Of a DNA stretch of 64,000 nt, positions 49,108 to 58,024 are shown piece after piece. Numbering within the stretch: position 1 is the stretch's first letter; each line of letters begins with the position of its first letter. The translations under genes and the position numbers were made by a program. The notes beneath the pieces were generated by a model that was not told where the DNA came from, ran no database searches, and was given only the letters and a program-made list of their open reading frames with translations. Source of the stretch: Rhynchopus euleeides (lineage: Eukaryota > Euglenozoa > Diplonemea > Diplonemida > Diplonemidae); the NCBI GenBank assembly GCA_963210315.1, contig OY723278.1:62001-126000 (forward strand). The letters are read 5' to 3'.

Positions 49108-50544
49108 GGAGGATTCTTCATATTCCTGGATTTCCCGAATTTCCTGGATTTCCCCCGGCCCCTTAGGCGATTTCAGGGCGGACAGGGCGGACATATCCGG
49201 ACCGGAAATCCGGGTGTCCGGATGTCCGGGTCCAATTTTGACCCCCCCCCCCCCCCCCCCCCCGGACATTTCCCGAATTTCCCGCCCGGACATCCGGACA
49301 TCCAGAAATGTCCGCCCCGGACAGGGCGGACATGTCCGGGCGGACATGTCCGGGCGGACATGTCCGGACCCGGAAATTCGGGAAATCCAATTTTGACCCC
49401 CCCCCCCCGGACATGTCCGGCCAGGACCTCAATAGTTTGATTTTTGGTCCAGAAAATAGTTTGAAAATTTTTGAAATCTGGGTGCCCAAATTTTTTGCTC
49501 CTAAGACCGGCGATTTGTAGGGGGACCCTTTCGAAATTTTTTTGGAGAAGGGTAAATTGAACGTTTTTGGCCAAATGAAGCCACTGCGACCATTCCCGGG
49601 CCTCGGAAATCAGATTTTGGCCCCTCAAATGCGGTGCCGGTCCGGACAAAAAACCGAAAAAATCGTGAAAAATGGCCCATTTTCCCCAGCCAAAAATGGG
49701 CCAAAAATGCCCCCGGACACCCCCAGAGACATGTCCTAATCCGGGGTGCCAGTAGGGGGGACCTTTCGAATTTTTTTTCGAGGAGAGGTCAATTGAACGT
49801 TTTTGGACATCTGAGGCCACTGCGACCATTCCCAGGCCTCGGAAATGAGATTTTTGGCCCTCAAATGGGGTACCGGTCCCCACGAAATTCCGAAAAATTC
49901 ATGAAAATCGAAAGGTCCCACGCACCAAATTCTGCCCAAAAATCGTCAAAAATGGACATGTCATATGCAGCAATGGGGCACCAATCACTCCCCAAATTTT
50001 GCTCAATGATTCCACGGCAAGCCAGATTTTCTGATCAATTCGTTTGTTTGAGCATGTTCCTGGCCCTTGTTTGGAAAGTAGATGACCCCTGGCTGGAGAG
50101 GACGGTTGTGCTCGACCGGACGGAGAGAGAACCTTCTCCATAACCACCTCCACTCCACAATGCCACAAGTGGCAGGAAGGCCGGGTGTTACAGGCCTCAA
50201 CCAGGGTTCCAAGGCTCTCCACTTCCTGGCTGCGTCAGGGATCACCGGGTACAGCGAGCAGGATTCCCTGTCCTGACACCCCAGCATGTGCCACCGGAAG
50301 AACCCGAAACAGCAGCCCCCCCCCTCATGGGGGTTGCAAGAGGCACGGAAATCGTTCAAATCGGACCAAGTCCGAAAATTCGGCACTTTCTTGGGTACAA
50401 ATTGCGGTCCGAAATTTTCCGATTTTTTGAAAAAAGGCTAATTCTGTAAGGGGGACCTTTTCGAATTTTTTTTTCGGGCACTTTTTCCACAAGGAAATGT
50501 CCGCCCTGTCCGCTACTGTCCACTACCGATTTCAAGGATCCTCC
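49108..50544 (-). mobile_element. Composite TIR element copy c, uninterrupted (1437 bp)
   Basis: Reference copy of the family. TIR GGAGGATYCTT; TSD GTA at 49105-49107 and 50545-50547. The TCCGGACATGTCCGG palindrome part is at 49180-49425. No coding capacity. Confidence 0.92.
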
Positions 50545-50547
50545 GTA

Positions 50548-50957
50548 AAAAGATAAAACACAGATGTGAAACGCGCGTTCTAAAAATTAAAAAAAAACGC
50601 CCAGAAAATCTTGCGCGTGACCAAAAAAAAAACGACGCGCGTTTTAAAAAAGCGCGCGTGGTAAAAAAAAAACGCGCGTGGAAAAAGTGACTTGTGAAAA
50701 ACGCAGCACGCGCGTGGAAAAAGTGACATACGCGTTTTAAAAATGTCACGCGCGTGAAAAAAACGACACGCGCGTTTGAAAAAATGTCCGCTCAAATCGG
50801 AAATGTGTTGAAAAAAACGCGCGTTTTGCTTTTTTTCACGCGCGCTTTTTTTATAACGCGTGACGCGCGTTCGAAAAATGACACGCGCGTTGAAAAAACG
50901 ACACGCGCGTTTGAAAAAGGCGCCTGCCTTTTTCATTTTTCAAAACGCGCGTGTTGG
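50548..50957. repeat. ACGCGCGT / A-tract satellite, left part
   Basis: About fifteen ACGCGCGT or CGCGCGTG words separated by A/T tracts and by AAAAAGTGAC-type spacers in both orientations. Continues after the retrotransposon at 56481-56548. Confidence 0.85.
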
Positions 50958-50968
50958 TTTTTTTAGGG

Positions 50969-53900
50969 TTTTTTTTTTTTTTTTTTTTTTTGAGGGGGCC
51001 CGGTGCCTGCGCGCGTCCTGTCGTACTGTGGCTGCTTGGTGGGGCTAGCGCAGCAGGTTCTACTTTTGCTTCTACGGGCTCTTAGCACTGTAACATGAAC
51101 TACACAAACAACAAAGCTCTAGGGCAAACAAACCGCGCACTGGCCGGGGTTGAGCTGCGTGGGGCTCCGTGCTGGCGGCATGAACAAGGGGCTGTAGGCA
51201 AATCTACCATTCACAAGGGGCAGCCCGCTGGTGAGGGGAGAAGGGGGCGAGGTAAAGGGGGGGGGGGCAGGGGGGAGAGGCGAAAGCGACTGACAGCGAG
51301 GGCGTGGACCGACTCCGCTGGCGCATTCACCGGAAGAAAGGGGAAGGGGGCACGGGGGTGGGGAACGGGAGGGGGGGGGGGGAGGGGCGAAAGGAAAGAG
51401 GGGGGTAGGGGGGGGGAGCCGACCTACGGCTATCTCGCTCCCCTGGCGGCCCTACTCCCCTGGCTCTGGGACCCCTGGGAACTCCGCTGCGAAGACCCCC
51501 GCGCCCCTGGCCGGCTCGCCCGCGCCCGCTTGCCTGCCCGCGCCCTCAGACGACAACAGACCACGTTGTACGCCTCCGCCTGTGAGGCCTTGTCATCCCC
51601 CAACTCGGCCCACCAAGCCTGAATGGCCCGGAGCGCCGCCTCCTGCTCCTCCTGCGGTCGGTGCACGTCGGGGCAGAACTGCTCCTCCCACTCCCCCACC
51701 GTCGTGGCCCCGTCGTCCTCATCCATCTCCTGACCACGCTGCGGCGATGCCGACTCCCGCTTCCGCTTCGGCTGCGACGACATCGAGGTGGCTGGTGCTT
51801 GCGCAGGGTTGGAGCCTTCCTCGGTGGCGGTCGGGTCGGAGCGGCCGGTGGCCGGGGCGCCGGTGGGTGCAGGAGGGGGATCACCTTCTCGTCGAGGGGG
51901 ATCACCCTGGTCCTGCGGCTGCGGGACCCTCGCAGGCGGCTCCTCCGCGTCCCGAGGCCCCAGATCCATACAGGTCTCCCCCTGCTCCACGCATTCCCCA
52001 CACGCCCTGCAATCGCAACCGAAACAACGCCAGTGTTCGACTGCGGTATCCACCGCCTCTGCACAGCGGGCACAGTAAAAGCGGCGGCGCGACGGCTGGG
52101 ACGGCACCTGGCACATGGGGAGGCCCTGCTCCCCCCCTGGACAGCCAGTCCGCCCCAACACCGGCGAGGGGGCGAGGGCAGACACTGCCTCCGCCAGAGG
52201 TGGGGGCACCAAAAGGGGGGTGTAGTGCTTTCCCTGATGCTTGACTCCAAGCACTCCGACGAAAGGCTTCACCCGGGGGCGGTGGACCGTGGGGGGCGCT
52301 TGATCAGATAGGACCACCACAGCCCACCCCGACCCCAGCGCAAGTCCATGTACTGCTACCTGGTCCGCCCAAGAAGCCTCGTCCCGGCTACCCTCGACTC
52401 GCATGGCCGCAGCCCAGGACTCGCTGTTCGGCTCGGCCCGAGCACAAAGGCCTGGGTCACGTAGCACCGCCTGGACGGCTAGCCTCCGCATGCCCGCCGC
52501 CGAGCCTCCCATAATGAAAGCCGCCGCATCGAAGAAGCAGTCGCCTGGTGTGAAACGGAACCCCGTGCACTCCTGCATCCCCAAAGACCGTTGCAGCCTG
52601 GACAGACCGTCCCCTCCCCCTGGGGCCCGGCCCTCCAGCAAAGCCTTTGTCAGTGCGGTGCTCGCCGGGGGCGGAGGAGGGGGCTCCGCTTGCCCCGGCG
52701 GATGAGGGGCCACCCCTTGGTCCTCGCGTGGCAGAGGTAGTGGCGTGCAGACGCACCTGGTGTCGTCTTCGCCCAGCTCACAGCAGGTCGGGCACACCAT
52801 CCTCGAGCAGTGACCACACTCCCCATGGTGCACGGCCGTGGTGAAGAGCGACGCACAGAACTGACAGCAACCCGGTGACCCCGACACATCCACGCGCCCC
52901 GGGATAACCGGGCCCTGCGGCACCTCGACCTCCACACACTTCGTGTATGTGACCTGTTCCACCACCTGGTCCGGCACCGTGACCGGCTTGAACCCCCCGT
53001 CCACGCCGCCCACAAAAAGCGCTTGGCATGGTTCACCTGGGGCCACGAGAAGAGGGGGGAGGTTGTCTCTAAAAACCACAGCGTGGACGTCGAGGGCCAC
53101 CGCCACCCCACGGAGGGCCACCTGGTCCACGTCTTCGCCACCCCCGGAAGCCAGCATACGCCCCGCCCACTCGTCGGGGTCTGAGAGGAGCAGACGGAGT
53201 GTGGGCGCTCGACGGACGCACACCACCGCCAGGCGCAGAAGCTTGTCAGCGTCGATGTCAAACCCCAGGTCACACGCCGCGGCCGTCACCGCCACCACCC
53301 ACGTTGCTGGGGCCCCCTCCGCCACTGACCCACCCAGGGCGGCGACCTGTTCTGGCATCGTAAGAGCATTACCAAGCCCCTCTGCCAGGTCCTCAATAGC
53401 CACTCGCGCCCCTCCTCGCTTGTCTCTCCACTTTTCGATGACGACAGAGGGGGGCGGAGATGTCGGTGCTGCCTCTGCCCGAGGGACCGGGTCCGCCTGG
53501 GGCACAGGGCGCTCCTCATCAGGGTCAATGAACACCTCCCCCTCCCCGCGCGAGTCAACCGAGAACCGCATGAAGTGGTCCGGGTTCAGGGGGGCCGCGG
53601 CCTCTGTAGCCAACGCCGTCCGGCTCACTGCTGCTGGTGATATGGGGCCGCATTCAAGGAGTGTTCGACCCAGGATGTGGCTGTACGCGCTACTCACTCT
53701 GGTGGCGTGGCTCTGGGTGACCAGAACCCTGCTTCGCCCCGTCCGTTCTGCTGCTAGGCGGCCCAGCTTGCCGAAAACCTGGTGCGCCGACGGCCCCAGA
53801 CCCCCGAAAGCCTCCATCGCAAAGGCCGCGAAAATCTGGCCAGATCTCCTGCAGGGATCACGATACCTCCTGTTCTTCTCTGCCTCCCCCGCTGCCGCCG

Positions 53901-56469
53901 CCGCTCCAGTAAACCTCGCAGCAGCTTGGACTACGGAAGCCGCGAGGGGATTGCGGATCGTCACGTCGATGACCCGCGGCCACACCCGGCGAGTGACAAT
54001 GTCCCCGGGGCGCTCCTGGGAGTCCGGAAGGATGTGGAGCGTCTCCATCTCGGGGCTCGTACCCGCTTCCACCGCGAGCCTGTACAGGCTGTCCCGCACG
54101 ACATCGTGACGCCGAGTGGGCCCACCCCCCACCCTACAGTTCAGCGCGTGGGTGCCGTGCGTGTCCATCTCTTGCCCACACCTGCCGCACTTGGCGTCTG
54201 GCTCGAAGAGGGAGATGCCCAGCCTGTGCCGCGTCACCACAACCATTTCCTCTCCCCCGACACGCGTCTCTTCCGTCAGCTTGCCCGCATACGTGGCCCC
54301 TGCATGAGGGAGTGACAGGGACCGGTACCTGGCTCTGTCACTGGCGTCTGCCCGCTCGTGCAAGTCTCGGTGGTGAACGTCGATGATGGCCAGGGAGAGG
54401 TCCTTCTGTTTCACCATCTCCGTGGGGCGGGACTCCGAATCCACAGCATCCCCCTCGCTCACGTCGTTGTTGTAGGCCGAGCTCAGGGTGTGCCACGCCG
54501 CCGTATCCCAGGTGAACTCCTTGTCCAACTCCCGACATAACAGATACCCGTTCTGCATGGAAGCCATCGCTGCGGCGTGCCAGTGCTCCGTAGAACGGCG
54601 TATACCGAGCCCACCCACCCGGACCGGCAGCGTCGCCTGTCGCATGGCGTCGTCCGGGAGAGTGTCGTCCGCCAGGCAGAGGATACGAGTCAGGCACTTC
54701 TCGACCGCCGCATCGCTCTTCGCCAGGTATTCCGTCGCACCCCTATGTCCCAGTGCACGCATGTAGAACACCAGGCGCGCGAAACCCTCGCAATGCCGGA
54801 GGAGAGCAAGGGCCACTTGCCTGTCTTCGAGCGTCGCCAACGCCTCAAGGTAAGGCGCGAATTCAGCCAGCTTCTCGTCCATGTAGCGCTCGCAGAACTC
54901 TCGCGACCCTATGGGCGTGCCCAGGAGGGTGAAATCGCCCCCCTCACGGTACACCACTCCCGGCTTGTCAGTCTCATCAGGGAGGCGAAGAAGGAACCCT
55001 TGCGCTTCAAGCTCGGTCTTCGAGAGGCGGTTGAGGTCGATAAGCTCACACTTGTCCAGCTTGACCTCCAACCCCTTCTCCTTGCTCCACTTCACCACGA
55101 AATCCAGCGCCTCCTTCACGACTCCCGCTGGCCCCATCAGCACGCCGTCGTCCAGGTAGAAGACACTACCTCCACACCCTGCGAAGTGCCCGACCAGCAT
55201 CTCAGCTAGCTCTTTAATGGCTAGGGAGAAAAGAAGTGGTCCGAGGGGGTCCCCCTGCTGAACTCCACACGTGGACTGGAAGACGTGCCCACTGTACGAT
55301 AGTGTGGAGGGGGACCCGTAGCACCACTGTGCGAAAGGGAGGAGGCCCGGGATGTCTCGTTCAACCACCTCTAGGAACGCCTCCCGGTGGACAGAGTTGA
55401 ACGCGTTCTTGAAATCGATTTTAAGAACGACAGCATCCCGGGGCCCACCACCTGCGGCTGTCGCCTTGGCGCGCTCCGCCCACTGTGCCACCACCGCTAC
55501 ACCCGCCTCGAGTCCCCGTTGAACTGCGACGCCCACCTGCTTCCCTTTCATCAGGATGCGCCGTGCTGCGTCTTTATGGCGAGTGGAGAGCAGCTTGGCG
55601 GTTAGCCTCCTCAGAGTCTCACCGCACGCTATCGGTCGCACATCACCGTCGCTCTTCTTCAAAGCGGTGAGCTTGGCGCCTGCCAGGATCGGCATGATCT
55701 CCTGCGGAGCCCTGCCTGACGCCATCAGGTTCACCACCTGTGTGAGCCACGCCAACGGCTTCGCCCCTGCCGCGTCTTTACACTCAACTGCCTGGCGGAC
55801 GTGATCCGGGCGTAGCCCCACTTGACCCCCGGCCGACCCATTAGGGAAGGTCTTGAGTGCACTCATCACTTCGGCCGGGGTGAAAGGCCGGCACGTGGCA
55901 GGGGCTGGTTCGCGCGCATGCGGTGGAACTCCGGTCGGGTGTTTCGATTCAAGGGCTGCACGCGTGCTGTCTGTGTTCTCCGCCACCACCTCAGGGATGA
56001 GGCTCTTGTGTGCCGCGGACATGCGATTCTGCCGTGCATACTTCGCGACACGCCTTTCCATTTCGCCAGGGCGCGGGGGCCCCCCCACTTTTGGCGGCTG
56101 CGCCTTCTTCTCGCACGCTTCTACCCACAGCAGGTTGAAGTCCCCCTTCGCCCAGCGATCGAAAGTCCTCAGCCTGTCCCTGATGGTCCCCTCCATCCTG
56201 TCCCCCATCCGCGCCCCCCGTAGCAGGACTGACGGGGCCAGCAGCAGCGCTGTCCATGCCTGCACTGTGTTGTGGGCCGCCACCTCCCGGAGTAGACCGG
56301 CAAACGTCCGCGTCCATGATGCGACGAGGTGGTGCGGCACGGATTCCCACACCTTGATGTGCTCCGCTCTCACTGCTTCGAGCCCTGGGAGGGCTTTTGC
56401 CTGCACCCCTTCCCCCGCCGGCACTGCTTCGGGTTCCGGCTCGAGTCTGTGCCGACAAGCCAAACACGC
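50969..56469 (-). mobile_element. Non-LTR retrotransposon (RLE type) with OTU domains, long copy
   Basis: Perfect 11 bp TSD TTTTTTTAGGG at 50958-50968 and 56470-56480; poly(A) tail (T run 50969-50991). The satellite on both sides shows the site was inside the ACGCGCGT array. One ORF covers nearly everything. It has no ATG near its start and no N-terminal DNA-binding fingers, which RLE elements usually have, so this copy too is probably 5'-truncated. Confidence 0.92.
51430..56463 (-). CDS. RT / RLE endonuclease / pseudo-OTU / OTU retrotransposon polyprotein
   Basis: Open frame of 1677 codons, N-terminus incomplete. Reverse transcriptase about 230-480: motif A VVLKIDFKNAF (D350), motif B CGVQQGDPLGPLLFS, motif C FYLDDGV (436-442). 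Zinc knuckle CGRC...HALNC (759-776). Restriction-like endonuclease: RPGDIV (D821), VIDVTI (D833) and AEKNRRYRD, the PD-D/E-x-K pattern of R2-like elements. Then an OTU-like fold without catalytic Cys, a Cys-rich finger (CQFC...CGHC...CPTCC), an OTU cysteine protease (GDCFFDA nucleophile block; HYTPL His block) and another Cys-rich finger (FYCARC...CFGCDC...CGEC). Related proteases in NeSL-like and other elements are thought to cleave polyprotein or ubiquitin-like substrates. Intact frame through all domains. Confidence 0.92.
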   Translation of the reverse strand: MACRHRLEPEPEAVPAGEGVQAKALPGLEAVRAEHIKVWESVPHHLVASWTRTFAGLLREVAAHNTVQAWTALLLAPSVLLRGARMGDRMEGTIRDRLRTFDRWAKGDFNLLWVEACEKKAQPPKVGGPPRPGEMERRVAKYARQNRMSAAHKSLIPEVVAENTDSTRAALESKHPTGVPPHAREPAPATCRPFTPAEVMSALKTFPNGSAGGQVGLRPDHVRQAVECKDAAGAKPLAWLTQVVNLMASGRAPQEIMPILAGAKLTALKKSDGDVRPIACGETLRRLTAKLLSTRHKDAARRILMKGKQVGVAVQRGLEAGVAVVAQWAERAKATAAGGGPRDAVVLKIDFKNAFNSVHREAFLEVVERDIPGLLPFAQWCYGSPSTLSYSGHVFQSTCGVQQGDPLGPLLFSLAIKELAEMLVGHFAGCGGSVFYLDDGVLMGPAGVVKEALDFVVKWSKEKGLEVKLDKCELIDLNRLSKTELEAQGFLLRLPDETDKPGVVYREGGDFTLLGTPIGSREFCERYMDEKLAEFAPYLEALATLEDRQVALALLRHCEGFARLVFYMRALGHRGATEYLAKSDAAVEKCLTRILCLADDTLPDDAMRQATLPVRVGGLGIRRSTEHWHAAAMASMQNGYLLCRELDKEFTWDTAAWHTLSSAYNNDVSEGDAVDSESRPTEMVKQKDLSLAIIDVHHRDLHERADASDRARYRSLSLPHAGATYAGKLTEETRVGGEEMVVVTRHRLGISLFEPDAKCGRCGQEMDTHGTHALNCRVGGGPTRRHDVVRDSLYRLAVEAGTSPEMETLHILPDSQERPGDIVTRRVWPRVIDVTIRNPLAASVVQAAARFTGAAAAAGEAEKNRRYRDPCRRSGQIFAAFAMEAFGGLGPSAHQVFGKLGRLAAERTGRSRVLVTQSHATRVSSAYSHILGRTLLECGPISPAAVSRTALATEAAAPLNPDHFMRFSVDSRGEGEVFIDPDEERPVPQADPVPRAEAAPTSPPPSVVIEKWRDKRGGARVAIEDLAEGLGNALTMPEQVAALGGSVAEGAPATWVVAVTAAACDLGFDIDADKLLRLAVVCVRRAPTLRLLLSDPDEWAGRMLASGGGEDVDQVALRGVAVALDVHAVVFRDNLPPLLVAPGEPCQALFVGGVDGGFKPVTVPDQVVEQVTYTKCVEVEVPQGPVIPGRVDVSGSPGCCQFCASLFTTAVHHGECGHCSRMVCPTCCELGEDDTRCVCTPLPLPREDQGVAPHPPGQAEPPPPPPASTALTKALLEGRAPGGGDGLSRLQRSLGMQECTGFRFTPGDCFFDAAAFIMGGSAAGMRRLAVQAVLRDPGLCARAEPNSESWAAAMRVEGSRDEASWADQVAVHGLALGSGWAVVVLSDQAPPTVHRPRVKPFVGVLGVKHQGKHYTPLLVPPPLAEAVSALAPSPVLGRTGCPGGEQGLPMCQVPSQPSRRRFYCARCAEAVDTAVEHWRCFGCDCRACGECVEQGETCMDLGPRDAEEPPARVPQPQDQGDPPRREGDPPPAPTGAPATGRSDPTATEEGSNPAQAPATSMSSQPKRKRESASPQRGQEMDEDDGATTVGEWEEQFCPDVHRPQEEQEAALRAIQAWWAELGDDKASQAEAYNVVCCRLRARAGKRARASRPGARGSSQRSSQGSQSQGSRAARGAR

Positions 56470-56480
56470 TTTTTTTAGGG

Positions 56481-56548
56481 CGTGTTTTTTTTGTCATTTT
56501 TAAAACGCGCGTGCTAAAACGCGCAAAAAAGAGGCACGCGCGTTCCAT
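56481..56548. repeat. ACGCGCGT / A-tract satellite, right part
   Basis: AAAACGCGCGTGCTAAAACG and GGCACGCGCGTTCC. Same array as 50548-50957, split by the retrotransposon. Confidence 0.8.
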
Positions 56549-58024
56549 ATCTGTGATAAAAGGAGAAAAGAAAAAGAAAAAAAAGGATAAAAAAGTGTGG
56601 ATCGTAGCCCGGCTCCACGGGTCACGGCAAGAGCAGAGGCATCCTGCCGGGGGGGGGGGGGGGGGGGGAATACAAACCTGCGTTGGGGCGCTGCAGCGAG
56701 GGAATGGAGAGGGTCAACAAAGTTTGCCATGATCTGGCTACGACTACCTCATCTTGCACCTTCGCTCGTGTAGTGTTCAGCCGTGTCAGTGTGACACTGA
56801 TTGTGTTCGAGAAGCTGGTTCTACACTCGAGCGGAAGGCCCCCTTCAGTCGTATGGAGCAACTCGGAGGAAGGGTCGAGGTACCTGCTTCCCCCTCAGCG
56901 CAAGAAGCCACACATTCTGCTGTTCGCTGCCTCCGCAGCGACCGTGGCTCTTGGGAAAGTTGTGCGCTGAGTACTCAGCGATTTTGGGATTCAAAAACAT
57001 GTGAAGAAGAAAAGCGGAAGAAAAGACGCGACTCCGGGACTCACGCCCAGGGGTCCCGTCAATGTTGTGGGATACATCATGGTTTGGGTCTCGACGACCG
57101 CAAAATAACCAGAAGTTGTACTCCACTGGTACAGACACAGATGCGTCCGAGATCCCATAGAAATATGTGGTTCGCATGACCTCAGGCGGGAGGTCACCAC
57201 AGATGCAATATGTAAGAATACCCGGGCCAGCGGTCTCCACCTACTGCTACAGACCAATCTCTTGCAACTGCCTACCTCGCCCAAAAGAGCCAGAATCGGG
57301 TGGACAATGACAAAGGGGGGGGGGGTATTGAAAATCCGTCACACCCTGACACGGGTGGTTTCGTTTCGTATTCAATGTCAAAGCAAGAAAACTGAAATGC
57401 AGTCGGCGCTCCCACTGACATCTTCACACCCGCAAGCAAGCCGAGCATGGTCAAAACCACAGAGTGGAGACACCCTCCTCTGACATCCACACCACACCCA
57501 CAACAAGGCTTCGCATGTCGTGGATGATGGAGGGGTTGCTCTTCAGAACCGAATGAGCATCGCAGCTGGGGTTCAAACATGCTACTGCTTACAGGAAGCG
57601 AAGAGGCACTTGCGGCGTGCGCACCCTGCACCTACTGCTACGGGCCAATCCCTTGCAAATGCCGCCTCACAAAAAAGTGCAAAAAAATAGGACGGACACC
57701 TACATGGGTAGGCCGAATTAAAGATGGACAATTCGTTTCTCTCGGGGCGCTTCCCGCCCCGAGTTATTCGTTCGGGATACCACTGTCGAGGCATGATGCT
57801 GCTCAACAGGTCGGAGCGTGGCAGACGGACTCCTGCGTCGCCTGGCGTGCCACAAACATCACTCAAGAGAAACAAAGGTCGGGTGACGTATGCATTGTCC
57901 CCAGCAGGCCCCTGCAAACTCCGTCGCAGACTCCTCCGCGGCGGCAGAACGACACGAGCGTCCCCGCTGTGTCGTCGTGGCTTGTCAGTTGGGTGGCTGG
58001 GGATGTTCAACGCAGCGGCACCGT
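56549..58024. other. 3' side of the aromatic hydroxylase, no gene seen
   Basis: G run at 56650-56668. A hairpin TCTCGGGGCGCTTCCCGCCC-CGAG lies at about 57739-57762. No supported ORF. Confidence 0.4.
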
